From Vibrio halioticoli NBRC 102217 (GTDB lineage: Bacteria; Pseudomonadota; Gammaproteobacteria; Enterobacterales; Vibrionaceae): DNA of 64,000 bases. A program made the position numbers and the translations under genes. Positions 39,519 to 49,315 of this stretch are shown one piece after another. The DNA is taken from positions 186,001 through 250,000 of the forward strand of contig NZ_BAUJ01000003.1 in the NCBI RefSeq assembly GCF_000496695.1, read 5' to 3'. The notes beneath the pieces were generated by a model, which searched no databases, had not been told where the DNA came from, and worked only from the letters and a program-made list of their open reading frames with translations. The first letter of the stretch is position 1. Every line of letters begins with the position of its first letter.

Positions 39519-40511
39519 TTAGAGGTTGCTAGTGATTTTCTTAGCAATTTCTGGAGAAACCCACTGTTTCCAGATTTCAGGTGAAGTCTCAAAGAAGTGA
39601 TACATGGTGTCTTCTGAACTGGCTTGTTCGTCTTCCATCCATGCTAACAGCTTGTTCATATCGCTGTTTTTAAAGCCACGTTTCGCTAGGTATTCCATTG
39701 CTGCCGGGTTTTTGCTGGCAAAGCTAGAGACGACCACCGTGTTGACAGGAGAGGGTGGATACATAGAAACTGTTTTGGTTTCACAGCCTTCAACCGCAAT
39801 ACAGTTCACAAACTCTTGTTCGTTGACACCGCTACCAAAATCAACTTTCACCATGTCGTACTTACCCAGTACTGCGGTGGGCGCCCAATAGTAACCAAAC
39901 CAACCTTCTTTACGTTCGTAAGCTTTCGCGATAGAACCTGAAAGACCAGCACTTGATCCAGAATCAATCAGTTCAAAGCCGGCTTTGTCGAGTTCTAAAG
40001 CTTTAAATAGATTGCCACCCGAAATCTGACACCCCCAACCTGCAGGGCAACCGTAGAAACCCGCTACATCAGGATCTTCAGGGTGAGTAAATAGTTTCGC
40101 GTGCTTTTTGACCCCTTCGATAGTCGCAAGCTCTGGGTACTGTTTAACGAGATAAGATGGCACCCAAAAACCTTCTTCACCACCGTCAATTAGTGCTTTA
40201 CCTGCATAAGCAAGTCGACCTTCTTCGACGCCTTTTTCAATCGCGTCTTTAACTGAGTTAGTCCAAAGTTCCGGTGCTATATCGGGTTGGCCTTTTTCAA
40301 TCATGGAAGTGGCGGTAGGCATGGTGTCGCCAGGAGTCAGTTCAGCGTCACAGTCGTAACCGTGTTCAAGGATAAATCGGTCGATATTGGCAATAACACT
40401 CGCTGAATTCCAGTTCATGTCAGCGATAGTCACTGTGCCACATTCTGCTGCTTGAGTTTGGCTTGAAACACTAGCAATTATTGCTAGTGAGGCTAGTTTC
40501 CATTTCATCAT
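39519..40511 (-). CDS. proX: Glycine betaine/proline ABC transporter, substrate-binding protein
   Basis: A 330-residue periplasmic binding protein with a signal peptide (about residues 1-21, ending T-Q-A). Aromatic residues needed for the quaternary ammonium ligand are visible, notably W-N-S near residue 34, W-V-P-S-Y near 115 and G-Y-Y-W-A-P near 202. It carries several Cys pairs (C-P-A-G-W-G-C near 156-162), typical of ProX. The ATG at 40508, one codon on, has the better spacing to AAAAGGA. It leads the operon, unlike the enteric proVWX order. Confidence 0.94.
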   Translation of the reverse strand: MMKWKLASLAIIASVSSQTQAAECGTVTIADMNWNSASVIANIDRFILEHGYDCDAELTPGDTMPTATSMIEKGQPDIAPELWTNSVKDAIEKGVEEGRLAYAGKALIDGGEEGFWVPSYLVKQYPELATIEGVKKHAKLFTHPEDPDVAGFYGCPAGWGCQISGGNLFKALELDKAGFELIDSGSSAGLSGSIAKAYERKEGWFGYYWAPTAVLGKYDMVKVDFGSGVNEQEFVNCIAVEGCETKTVSMYPPSPVNTVVVSSFASKNPAAMEYLAKRGFKNSDMNKLLAWMEDEQASSEDTMYHFFETSPEIWKQWVSPEIAKKITSNL

Positions 40512-40549
40512 AAGTCCTTTTGTATGATTTGGTCTCTTTTAAAGAGTAC

Positions 40550-40555
40550 ATTATA
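40550..40555 (-). promoter_or_regulatory. Putative -10 element of the proXWV promoter
   Basis: A perfect TATAAT on the minus strand 39 bases upstream of proX. The -35 region is poor, a pattern seen for activator- or osmotically controlled promoters. A palindrome-like TCTTTTAAAGA lies between it and the start. Confidence 0.45.
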
Positions 40556-41127
40556 TCCGTTGGCTATTACACCCCTAACTCTTTAGAACTAAAATGATGG
40601 AAGCACAGTTAATGACACTGGAATTTGCTGTAAATCTATACAAATCAAGGCTTGTAGGACGAAAACCATCCATTTTTAATGAGTGTATATATGCATATTT
40701 GAACGTGTGAAATTTTGTTGCTGAGGCAAAGAAAGCACTAATAACCGTGTTTTTAGTGGGAAAAGTAACGGTATATCAATCCTATGTAAGCTGTAATTGT
40801 ACGTATCGGCTAGTGCATGGAGTTGGTGGTGGCGTATTCACATAGCCATGCAGACATTAAGGTTGATTATTGATGAACAAAAAGGCAAAGTGCACCTGTT
40901 TATTGAGGCGCTACAGATTTCCAGTATAACTTTAAGTAATATTACCTATGGGGTTTGTGTATTTTTATGCAAATTAAATTAATAGGTAATGAGTCATTAA
41001 ATAACAAAATAGCCTTTTAATAGATCATTTTTGGTAACTGAGCCTTATTTTTTTCGTAAAATGGTTTCATTCGGTTCGGACCTGTATATCCTTAAGATTA
41101 CCAATGAAATTCAAGGATTGAATCTTC
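40556..41127. other. Intergenic region between proXWV and the MSHA locus
   Basis: About 570 bases. One reading frame of 61 codons exists at 40797-40982 but lacks a ribosome binding site and protein-like composition, so I do not call it. A 9-bp inverted repeat (ATTACCTAT at 40941-40949, ATAGGTAAT at 40982-40990) is the only clear structure. The region must hold the promoter of mshH; a TAAAAT at 41057-41062 is one weak -10 candidate. No RNA gene is recognised. Confidence 0.45.
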
Positions 41128-43140
41128 ATGAGAGCAACCCCTTCACTCAAGCTTAGCACCCGTTTGGTTGCATTTGTGACCATGATAGTTATTGGCGCAG
41201 TGTTTATCCTCTTTGTGGGAGGCGCACTATCGCTTAAACAACTTGGCGAAGAGTACACCAAGCATTCAGTGCAAAGCGTGACTAAAGTTATCGATCAGCA
41301 ACTCCTCGAGCACGTCAATACCAGTGAGTTGCGCCGTTGGATACCTAAACTGATTAAAGCCAGTAATATTATTGAGCTCGAAGTCACTACGCCTCATGCG
41401 GTTGTTTTCCAGTATAACGACACTGAAACTCGATACGATAAAACGCGATTAATCTCTATTTCGACGCCACTTACGCTCAACCCATCGCACACCGTTAATA
41501 TTAAATTGTTGCCTCCTTATATTGGTTATCATTACTCCGTTGGGGCACTGTCATCAATTACTCTAGCGTTTGGTTTAATCGTTATTTGTTTGATTCAAGG
41601 GGTTCGCTGGTTAAAGGTTCAGTTGCATGGTTCTGAATTATTAGAAGAAAGAGCCAGGATGATATTGGCAGGTCGCGTTGAACAATACGCGGTGGGGGAT
41701 CATCTCGAATGGCCGTATACCGCCAGTGAGGCTCTGGATAAGTTAATTGCAGAGTTACAAGATGCACGACAAGAAAGAAGCCGATTTGATACATTTATTC
41801 GCTCTCAAGCCTTCCTTGATCAATTAACAGGCGCGGCTAACCGTTTGTCTTTTGATAATAAATTAGAGTCAACCCTCACAGAAAGTAATGCTGCGGGTGG
41901 TATTATTATCATTCAGGTTAATGATTGGGCTGAGATTCGAGGTCCAGAAAGTAAGCAGCAGAAAGATCGCTTAATCATTGCTTTAGGCGATGCTCTAACC
42001 AATTGTATTAATCGTTTTCCTGATGTGGTTTTTGCGCGTTATTTTGACTCTACGTTTGCGGTACTTATTCCAAACCAGTCGCAAGTTGAAGTGTCTAGCT
42101 TAGCCTCTCAAATATTAAAGCAAGCCAGTAAGTTAGCGCCTTTGCCCGAGCATGATCCTGATAATTGGATTCATGCAGGTATGACAGTGTATAAACAAGG
42201 TGAGCGTAAGAGCGATATTTTAAATGAAGTTGAAACCGCACTAAAAAGTGCACAATTGGAAGGTTCTAACAATTGGAGTCGCTTTAAAAAACGCAGTATG
42301 CCGTCATCAGAAAGAGGCAGTGTGCGTTGGAGAACTCTTTTTGACCAACAATTGGATGCAACGAAATTAACCTTAATAAAACAGCCGTGTTATTTATTGG
42401 ATGACACAGGGGAAGTTGAGTTAATTCATCATGAACTGTTTAGCAGAATACGTGATGAAAAAGGTGAAATACTAAAAGCATCTAAGTTTAGCCCAGCAAT
42501 ACGACAAGTAGGATATGAGCGACAACTTGATCGGAACGTGTTGATAAATGTAGTTAAATTTTTGAAGCAAGACAGTCTAGATTCATGTTACTCTATCAAT
42601 CTCTATGCACAACCGTTTAGGTATCGTTCTCATTTTGATTGGTTTAGAAATGAGTTACTGCAATTAACACCTAAACAAAGACAAAGATTAGCATTTGAGT
42701 TTATGGAAGGGCCGATGGTGACTTACTTAGACTCTATTCGTCGAGTGTTAAAAATGCTATCTGCTTTAGGTTGTCAGGTCATTGTTAATCAAGCTGGACG
42801 CACCATAATTAGTTCGCACTATATTAAGGATTCGACCATTGATTATCTCAAATTGCATAGAAGCCTAGTACGCAATATAGAAAGACGCTCAGAAAACCAA
42901 TTGTACATTCGTAGCCTTATAGGGGCATGTGCAAATACAGAGACCAAAGTAATAGCGGTTGGTGTAGAGACAAAGCGTGAATGGCAACAATTAGTTGAGC
43001 TGGGAATAGACGGTGGTCAAGGCCGTTTCTTTGCAGAAGAAAGTGATTTTATTGCCCCGGTTATATCTCAACCATTGACGGTTAAATCGACTATTCCAGG
43101 AAGACGGAATAGGTGGAAAAATAAAGTAACCAATAACTAA
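41128..43140 (+). CDS. mshH: MshH, CsrD-like regulator with degenerate GGDEF and EAL domains
   Basis: A 670-residue membrane protein with two helices (about residues 13-36 and 138-158) flanking a periplasmic sensor region, a HAMP-like coiled linker, a GGDEF domain (about 225-385) and an EAL domain (about 405-650). Both catalytic motifs are lost: A-R-Y-F-D-S-T-F stands where G-G-D-E-F would be, and H-E-L-F-S-R replaces E-x-L-x-R. E. coli CsrD is degenerate in the same way and binds CsrB/CsrC RNA to allow their RNase E decay. A similar role in the Csr network is likely here. It begins the MSHA gene string. Confidence 0.88.
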   Translation: MRATPSLKLSTRLVAFVTMIVIGAVFILFVGGALSLKQLGEEYTKHSVQSVTKVIDQQLLEHVNTSELRRWIPKLIKASNIIELEVTTPHAVVFQYNDTETRYDKTRLISISTPLTLNPSHTVNIKLLPPYIGYHYSVGALSSITLAFGLIVICLIQGVRWLKVQLHGSELLEERARMILAGRVEQYAVGDHLEWPYTASEALDKLIAELQDARQERSRFDTFIRSQAFLDQLTGAANRLSFDNKLESTLTESNAAGGIIIIQVNDWAEIRGPESKQQKDRLIIALGDALTNCINRFPDVVFARYFDSTFAVLIPNQSQVEVSSLASQILKQASKLAPLPEHDPDNWIHAGMTVYKQGERKSDILNEVETALKSAQLEGSNNWSRFKKRSMPSSERGSVRWRTLFDQQLDATKLTLIKQPCYLLDDTGEVELIHHELFSRIRDEKGEILKASKFSPAIRQVGYERQLDRNVLINVVKFLKQDSLDSCYSINLYAQPFRYRSHFDWFRNELLQLTPKQRQRLAFEFMEGPMVTYLDSIRRVLKMLSALGCQVIVNQAGRTIISSHYIKDSTIDYLKLHRSLVRNIERRSENQLYIRSLIGACANTETKVIAVGVETKREWQQLVELGIDGGQGRFFAEESDFIAPVISQPLTVKSTIPGRRNRWKNKVTNN

Positions 43141-43185
43141 TCAGTGTTTTTTATTGGCTCTAAAAATACTAAGTGGTAATACAAA

Positions 43186-44625
43186 ATGACATGGTTGTCG
43201 AAATTGAAGAACTTAAAATCATCAAAGGATGATGATTTTCAATTAGTCATTGTTATTCAGGCAGATGGAGTTTATCTGTCGGATTTATCCCATCCGCAAA
43301 AAACACCAGAACTTTACTCAATAGCACATGGTAATTGGGAGAATGCGCTTAAAGAGGCCCTTTCGAACAAGTCTACTAAAGGTAAGGCTTGTATTGTTCT
43401 TGGCACTCAGCATTACCAAAGTTATCAGATAGACAAGCCTCAAATACCAAAAGAAGAGTGGCCGGTTGCGCTGCCTTTCTTACTCAAAGATCTCATCTCC
43501 GAAAAATTCTCTGATATTGTGGCCGATGCCAGTTTGATGCCTGATGGACAAAAGGTACAAGCTTACATTATTAGCAAACACACTCTGCAAACCCTATTAG
43601 ATGTGTGTAATGCGCAACATGTGACTGTCACCAGAGTCATCACTGAAGATGAAGTTTGGGGGCATTCCACTGAAGCACAACAGAGTTTTCTGCTACTAAG
43701 ACGCAGTGTGAATGACGGCTATAAATTAGCTGCCTATGTGGATGGCACACCTGTTTTTCATCGTAGCTTACGGGGTATTGCTGCTCCCATTACTGGAGAG
43801 CATGGCACTCCATCTATGTACGACTCCCTTGCTCTGGATATTCAGCGAAGCGCAGATTACTTAACGGCTTCTTTACCACAAGCATCATTTCGCCATTTAT
43901 TCGTTTGTTGTGATGAAGACAATGTTGAAGAGTTAGTGGCTAAACTGCAAGATACGGTCAACCCTAAAATTGATGCTTTGTCACAACCACATTTACCTTG
44001 TGGAATAGAGTTGTGTAACACTGTCGCGCAATTATCCTCGTATAGCATCAACTTGTATCCTAAGCATCTGCGACCAACGCAAGAGTTACTTACTCTGAAT
44101 AAAGTGGTGGCATTGTGGGTGGTTACTTTTGTAGTTATTGCAGGCTTAGCTTATTTAGAAAAACAACAAGCACAAAGTATTCAGCAACAATTAACCAGTA
44201 TTCAAACTCAATCTGAGTTGTTAAATAAAGAAAAATCCAGCCTGCAACAGCAACTTGCAAGTCATACGCCCACTCAAGCAAAATTAAATGCAGCCAAGAG
44301 AATTGAGCAAGATATTGATGCGAAGAAGAGCTCACTACAAGCGGTTGGTAAATTTGATGAGTCACAAAAAGTCGGCTATTCAGGAATTATGGATGCTTTA
44401 GCTTCGCAAGCAAGAAACGACATTTCACTACAACACATTCTTATTACCAGCACTCGTTTAGACCTTAATGGCGTAGCAAGTAATCCGAAAGCGGTGCCGA
44501 GTTGGGTCAATCAGTTTAAGAAAGAGCTCGCATTAGTAGGAAGAACCTTTGAGTCATTACACATTGCTAGAGACAAAAAAAATGTAGTGACATTTGAGCT
44601 TAAATCTAAGGCTGGGGTGAAATAA
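43186..44625 (+). CDS. mshI: MSHA biogenesis protein MshI (PilM/PilN-like)
   Basis: A 479-residue protein that appears to join two functions of the type IV pilus alignment complex. The cytoplasmic N-terminal part (about residues 1-300) is the actin-like, PilM-type region, containing the F-L-L-K-D-L-I and D-I-Q-R-S-A-D-Y segments. A single membrane helix follows (about 305-325), then a coiled coil (about 325-375) and a PilN-like periplasmic domain (about 380-475). Some species encode these halves separately. It shares one base with mshJ (TAATG). Confidence 0.88.
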   Translation: MTWLSKLKNLKSSKDDDFQLVIVIQADGVYLSDLSHPQKTPELYSIAHGNWENALKEALSNKSTKGKACIVLGTQHYQSYQIDKPQIPKEEWPVALPFLLKDLISEKFSDIVADASLMPDGQKVQAYIISKHTLQTLLDVCNAQHVTVTRVITEDEVWGHSTEAQQSFLLLRRSVNDGYKLAAYVDGTPVFHRSLRGIAAPITGEHGTPSMYDSLALDIQRSADYLTASLPQASFRHLFVCCDEDNVEELVAKLQDTVNPKIDALSQPHLPCGIELCNTVAQLSSYSINLYPKHLRPTQELLTLNKVVALWVVTFVVIAGLAYLEKQQAQSIQQQLTSIQTQSELLNKEKSSLQQQLASHTPTQAKLNAAKRIEQDIDAKKSSLQAVGKFDESQKVGYSGIMDALASQARNDISLQHILITSTRLDLNGVASNPKAVPSWVNQFKKELALVGRTFESLHIARDKKNVVTFELKSKAGVK

Positions 44626-45266
44626 TGAAAGAGCAATGGCTATTATTTTGCGAACGATTCTCTAATTTAAGTGAGAGAGAGAAGTGGCTAGTCTCAGCGG
44701 GTGGTTGGGTCAGTATTCTTTTAATTTCATTAACCTTCTTATTAGACCCTGCTACTGAGACAAGACAGAGCACGCAAAGAAACTTAGAAAGAGAGCGCAG
44801 CGCGGTTCAGTTAACTCAAGCCGATATTAATGTGCTGGTGGCTAAGTTAAAACGAGACCCAGACGCTGAGATTAATAAAAAGCTAAAAAGCCTAACCCTG
44901 TCAAACCAGCAGCTTTCTGAAGAGCTTTCTAATGTGGTGGATAGTTTAATCGCTCCTAGCCAGATGGCTGAGTTGTTAGAAACGGTCTTAGGTAGTAGCA
45001 ACAACCTCAAGTTAGAGTCTTTGCAGTCTCTACCCGCAGAATCGATTACCAAAACCAGCGATAGTGCCGGTTACTTTTTGCATCCAGTCAAAATCACTAT
45101 CTCCGGTCGATATTTCGATATTAAGGATTTTTTGGCGAAGCTTGAAGGCATGCCTGTGAAATACTTTTGGCGAAGCTTTGATTATAAGGTGCAAAAATAT
45201 CCTAGAGCGGAGTTAGTTTTAGTGGTTTACACCCTAGGCACGAGACAGGAGTTTATCAGTGGTTAG
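44625..45266 (+). CDS. mshJ: MSHA biogenesis protein MshJ (PilO-like)
   Basis: A 213-residue inner-membrane protein with one N-terminal helix (about residues 24-42), a coiled coil (about 45-110) and a C-terminal ferredoxin-like periplasmic domain (about 115-210). This is the PilO/GspM architecture of the alignment complex that links the inner-membrane platform to the secretin. The overlap with mshI and the 8-base overlap with mshK show tight coupling. Confidence 0.88.
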   Translation: MKEQWLLFCERFSNLSEREKWLVSAGGWVSILLISLTFLLDPATETRQSTQRNLERERSAVQLTQADINVLVAKLKRDPDAEINKKLKSLTLSNQQLSEELSNVVDSLIAPSQMAELLETVLGSSNNLKLESLQSLPAESITKTSDSAGYFLHPVKITISGRYFDIKDFLAKLEGMPVKYFWRSFDYKVQKYPRAELVLVVYTLGTRQEFISG

Positions 45267-45582
45267 AGTGATAGCGATTACCCTTTTATTTCTTTTAAGT
45301 TCAGTGGCGCATGCGGCTCAAGACCCAACGGCACCACTAGGATGGTATGGCAAGAAATCAAGCAATGTGGTTAAGCGAAAAACAGCGCCTTTGCCAACTT
45401 TGCAAAGTATCGTTTGTGATGATGGATCTCAGTGCTTTGCGATGCTCAATGATAAGATTTTATCCAATGGGCAGTTTGTAGCCGGTTATCAGATTAAAGC
45501 GATAACTTTTGAACGAGTTACCTTGGTTCGTGCCGGAAAAACTTGGAACTTAGAAATTTTCAACTCAGATATCAGACAATAA
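45259..45582 (+). CDS. mshK: MSHA biogenesis protein MshK (PilP-like)
   Basis: A 107-residue protein starting at GTG 45259, with a signal peptide (about residues 1-20, ending A-H-A) and a small beta-rich domain. The D-P-T-A-P-L-G-W stretch after cleavage and the Y-x-V-G-like G-Y-Q-I-K-A-I segment near residue 75 resemble PilP/GspC-type secretin-binding proteins. Length and position are those of MshK. It ends 15 bases before mshL. Confidence 0.83.
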   Translation: MVRVIAITLLFLLSSVAHAAQDPTAPLGWYGKKSSNVVKRKTAPLPTLQSIVCDDGSQCFAMLNDKILSNGQFVAGYQIKAITFERVTLVRAGKTWNLEIFNSDIRQ

Positions 45583-45597
45583 GGCTTTATTAAATTT

Positions 45598-47217
45598 ATG
45601 CGTATTATTTTCCTAGGGATGGTTATCGCTATTTTATCTGGATGTTCAATGGGCCATAGAGACCCTGTTGAGGTCAAGAAAGCTTTGAATGAAGCAGCGA
45701 ATCAAGCAAATAGCAAAAGTTTGGACGAACTGCCTGACTCAGTGCAAGCTGATCTGATGCCTGAATTAGAAGGCTTATCCTCTTCTGAACAACCGACGAT
45801 TAAGCGCTTTAGAGTGCAGGCAAATGGCGTTCCGGCTAAAGCCTTCTTCGCCAACTTAGTCAAAGGTACTGAGTTTAGTGTTGCTATTCATCCTGATGTT
45901 ACGGGCAGAGTGACAGTAAACTTAACTGACGTCACTATGGATGAAGTGCTCAATGTCGTGCGTGATATCTACGGATACGATGTTGTTAAAAGTGGCAAAG
46001 TCATCCAAGTTTACCCTGCAGGACTGCGTACTGAGACTATTCCTGTTGATTACTTACAGCTGAAACGAATTGGACGTTCTTTAACGTCGATTACCAATGG
46101 CTCAGTATCATCTAAAGATGATGGTTCTAGTAGTAGTAGTGACTCAAGCTCATCGAGTTCTTCTTCAAGCACATCCACCGAGAAAACCGGCGGTACTGAT
46201 ATTGAAACCTTGAGTGAAAGTGACTTCTGGACTCAATTAGAAAAATCAGTGTCAACTTTAATTGGTGCCAATGGTGGACGCAGTGTTGTGGTGTCGCCAC
46301 AAGCGAGTGTGATTACTATTCGTGCTATGCCAAATGAAATTCGTGAAGTTCGCCAATTCCTTAACGTGTCTCAAAAACGCTTACAGCGTCAGGTTATTTT
46401 AGAAACGAAAATTTTAGAAGTCACTCTAAATGATGGCTACCAACAAGGCATTGAGTGGAGCAACATGAGTGCTTCTCTTGGCGGTGCTGATGTTGTGGTA
46501 AACCGCGCGGCTTCTACGCTAGCAGGTTTAGATCCTATCGCCGATCTATTAGGCGGCTCTACCAGTGTTACGGTGTCAGATGGTAACTTCCAAGCAGTAC
46601 TGAACTTTATGGCAACTCAGGGGGACTTAAACGTTCTTTCTAGCCCAAGAGTGACCGCCGCCAACAACCAAAAAGCGCTGATCAAAGTCGGTGAAGATGA
46701 ATACTTTGTGACTGACGTCAGCAGTGTAGTGGGCAGTGGTGATAACGCGAATGTTGCGCCAGATGTTGAGCTAACGCCGTTTTTCTCAGGTATTTCTTTG
46801 GATGTGACACCGCAAATTGATGACAAAGGCAATGTATTGCTGCATGTGCACCCAGCAGTTATTGATGTGTCGACAGAAGTAAAATCTATCGATCTTGGTG
46901 ATACCGCAGGCGTGATTCAATTGCCACTGGCTAAAAGCTCTATTCGTGAGTCAGACACGATTATTCGAGCGTCGGATGGCGATGTTGTCGTTATCGGTGG
47001 TTTGATGAAGTCATCAAATAAAGATGTCGTTTCAAAAGTTCCTTTCTTAGGTGATATCCCAGGTATTGGACACTTATTCCGTAACACTGTGAATTTAAGT
47101 GAAAAAACCGAGCTGGTTATCTTACTTAAACCAACGGTTGTTGGCGTGAATACTTGGCCACATGAGATTGAGCGCTCACGAGATTTATTGAACGAATGGT
47201 TCCCTGAAGGGCAATAA
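45598..47217 (+). CDS. mshL: MSHA secretin MshL
   Basis: A 539-residue outer-membrane lipoprotein secretin. The signal sequence ends in the lipobox L-S-G-C (Cys16). N-terminal N0/N1-type domains follow (about residues 60-150), then a Ser/Asp-rich linker of about 30 residues near 175-205, and the secretin domain (about 255-530) with V-P-F-L-G-D-I-P-G-I-G-H-L-F near 483-496. It forms the ring through which the pilus leaves the cell. It shares one base with mshM. Confidence 0.94.
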   Translation: MRIIFLGMVIAILSGCSMGHRDPVEVKKALNEAANQANSKSLDELPDSVQADLMPELEGLSSSEQPTIKRFRVQANGVPAKAFFANLVKGTEFSVAIHPDVTGRVTVNLTDVTMDEVLNVVRDIYGYDVVKSGKVIQVYPAGLRTETIPVDYLQLKRIGRSLTSITNGSVSSKDDGSSSSSDSSSSSSSSSTSTEKTGGTDIETLSESDFWTQLEKSVSTLIGANGGRSVVVSPQASVITIRAMPNEIREVRQFLNVSQKRLQRQVILETKILEVTLNDGYQQGIEWSNMSASLGGADVVVNRAASTLAGLDPIADLLGGSTSVTVSDGNFQAVLNFMATQGDLNVLSSPRVTAANNQKALIKVGEDEYFVTDVSSVVGSGDNANVAPDVELTPFFSGISLDVTPQIDDKGNVLLHVHPAVIDVSTEVKSIDLGDTAGVIQLPLAKSSIRESDTIIRASDGDVVVIGGLMKSSNKDVVSKVPFLGDIPGIGHLFRNTVNLSEKTELVILLKPTVVGVNTWPHEIERSRDLLNEWFPEGQ

Positions 47218-48062
47218 TGTATTTTTCTCGATTTGGTTTTAATCAACCGCCGTTTGGCCTAACGCCAAATACTGAGTTGTTTCACGGATTAGCCCCACAT
47301 TATGAGGCGATCAATACCGTGATGTCTGCAATCAGTATGGGGGAAGGTGTCATTAAGTTAACTGGAGAAGTGGGCACTGGAAAAACCATGGTGTGTCGCA
47401 TGCTGATAGAGCAACTAGAGCATGACTACTCATTGGTTTATCTACCCAATCCGGTACTTGATGGCGATGGCATTCGCTTTGCGATAGCGAAAGAGCTGCA
47501 AGTTGATACGACAGATCAAAGAGCGATTGTAGACAATATTCAACAAAAATTATTGCTACTTAGAGAAGCAGGAAAACCTGTAGTGGCTTTGATTGATGAG
47601 GCGCAAGCGTTAAGTGATGAAGCGTTGGAAACCATACGTTTGTTTGGCAACCTTGAAACCATCAATAGTAAGCTACTGCAAATTGTATTGATTGGACAAC
47701 CAGAGCTAGAAGAAAGGCTCTCTTTGCATCATTTACGACAATTTCGACAACGCATCACCTTTAGTGCCGAGCTAAGACCGTTAACCTTAGAAGAAACCGC
47801 GGCATATATCGATCATAGGATCACCTCTTGCGGTGGTAGTAAAAACTTGTTTAATTTGCGTCAAAAGAAAGCCATTTGGCGGTCGGCGTCAGGGATTCCA
47901 AGAATCATTAATCAGCTGTGCCATAAGGCATTGTTGTTGGCTTTTACTTGCGACAAACAAACCGTCGCCAATCGACATTTGTTCGATGCAATGAAAGATA
48001 CCTATGTAATGCAAAAGCCAAAATATAAAACACCATGTTTATGGGGATGGCAACAAGTATGA
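47217..48062 (+). CDS. mshM: MSHA biogenesis ATPase MshM (ExeA-like)
   Basis: A 281-residue AAA+ ATPase of the ExeA/GspA family. It begins with the family F-G-F-N-Q-P-P-F-G-L-T-P motif, has Walker A G-E-V-G-T-G-K-T at residues 50-57 and Walker B V-A-L-I-D-E-A-Q near 122-129. Unlike ExeA it has no C-terminal peptidoglycan-binding domain; the protein stops soon after the lid helices. It probably helps place or assemble the secretin. It overlaps mshN by four bases (ATGA). Confidence 0.92.
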   Translation: MYFSRFGFNQPPFGLTPNTELFHGLAPHYEAINTVMSAISMGEGVIKLTGEVGTGKTMVCRMLIEQLEHDYSLVYLPNPVLDGDGIRFAIAKELQVDTTDQRAIVDNIQQKLLLLREAGKPVVALIDEAQALSDEALETIRLFGNLETINSKLLQIVLIGQPELEERLSLHHLRQFRQRITFSAELRPLTLEETAAYIDHRITSCGGSKNLFNLRQKKAIWRSASGIPRIINQLCHKALLLAFTCDKQTVANRHLFDAMKDTYVMQKPKYKTPCLWGWQQV

Positions 48063-49315
48063 GTGTAGTGAATAGCGCCCTATCTAAATTAGCGGATAAC
48101 GATAAACCGCAAGGGCAAAGCATAACCAAGGCCGAAGTGCCTAAAATCAAACGCTCAAAACCTTTGGTCTGGTTGATTGCTGGATTTACCATTAGCATGG
48201 CTATTGGTGGCTGGGCTGTATCGCAACAAGAAAAAGACCTTGGATACAGCACATCATCAGATGCCATTACCACTAAGCAAGAATCTGCGCCGGAAACGAC
48301 GGTGTCTGAAATGGCATCACAGCAACCAAGCCAACCGTCCGCCGAACAAGCTCAGCCAATGAGGCTTTCCCCGACGCACAGTAAAGTGCAACAATCGGTG
48401 AAAATTCACAGTGCGCAACCTATCGTGCCCGTCGCTGATCCTGTCAAAAAAGAGGCAACGAAACAAACTGTTGCTAAGGTGAGTGCCAATGAGCCAAAAG
48501 CTCAGCCTGTTGTCGTTAAAGCGAAAACTGTACCAGTTAAAGTAAAACCCGCTCCGGCTAAAACAACGACTGCTGCAACTCAGCCTAAACCTGTAGCTAA
48601 AACAGCAAGAGTTAAAGCTGCGCCAATAAAAGCTCAAACTAAAGTCGAAGAGCCGATTTTACTGGCAAAAGTGAACACGCCAACGAGTCAAGAAAGTGTG
48701 ACGGTTGAACATGTTGAGTTAACCCATAGAGAGCTGGCGGATAAGTCAGTTGCGATAGCCGAGAAGGCAATTGACTCCAATGATGTAAATACAGCGTTTA
48801 CTGAATACAACAAAGCTTTGCGCTTAGTGCCGGGTGATGAAAATATCCGCCAAAAATTAGCGGCACTTTACTATGGAAGAAAAGACCTGAGAAAAGCGGC
48901 CACAACGTTGCAAGACGGCATTCGTCTTAATGACCAGAGTGAAGCGCTTCGCTACTCATTGGCTAAATTGTTGATTAAAGAACAGCAACCAGAGGCTGCG
49001 CTCAGTGTATTAATTACGGTGCCAAAAACAGCCAGTAATGATTATCTGGCGTTGCGTGCAGGCCTAGCTCAAGAAGTGAAAAATACCGATGTTGCGCTAG
49101 AGAGCTATCAAATACTGTCAGAAAAAGATCCTAAGAATGCCCGCTGGTGGTTAGGGTTGGGCATTTCCCAAGAGCGCAGTTTAGATTATAAAAATGCACA
49201 GGTTTCTTACACTAAAGCGATAGGCTTAGTCGGTGTTTCTAGCAAAACACAGTCCTTTATTCGAGACCGTTTAAAGCTTCTTAAATCATTAGAAGGGGAC
49301 GATAGTGGCAATTAA
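48059..49315 (+). CDS. mshN: MSHA biogenesis protein MshN (TPR protein)
   Basis: A 418-residue protein. ATG 48059 is preferred because it gives the ATGA overlap with mshM and has GGGATGG upstream; the ATG at 48035 would add eight residues. There is a short cytoplasmic N-terminus, one membrane helix (about residues 35-54), a long Lys/Ala/Pro/Val-rich periplasmic linker (about 60-210) and tetratricopeptide-type repeats (about 220-415). The linker is long enough to span much of the periplasm. It overlaps mshE by 11 bases. Confidence 0.88.
   Translation: MSVVNSALSKLADNDKPQGQSITKAEVPKIKRSKPLVWLIAGFTISMAIGGWAVSQQEKDLGYSTSSDAITTKQESAPETTVSEMASQQPSQPSAEQAQPMRLSPTHSKVQQSVKIHSAQPIVPVADPVKKEATKQTVAKVSANEPKAQPVVVKAKTVPVKVKPAPAKTTTAATQPKPVAKTARVKAAPIKAQTKVEEPILLAKVNTPTSQESVTVEHVELTHRELADKSVAIAEKAIDSNDVNTAFTEYNKALRLVPGDENIRQKLAALYYGRKDLRKAATTLQDGIRLNDQSEALRYSLAKLLIKEQQPEAALSVLITVPKTASNDYLALRAGLAQEVKNTDVALESYQILSEKDPKNARWWLGLGISQERSLDYKNAQVSYTKAIGLVGVSSKTQSFIRDRLKLLKSLEGDDSGN

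Noticed and set aside
40797..40982. 61-codon frame in the proX-mshH gap
   Set aside because: No ribosome binding site, odd Trp- and His-rich start, and no sign of a promoter for it; more likely chance.
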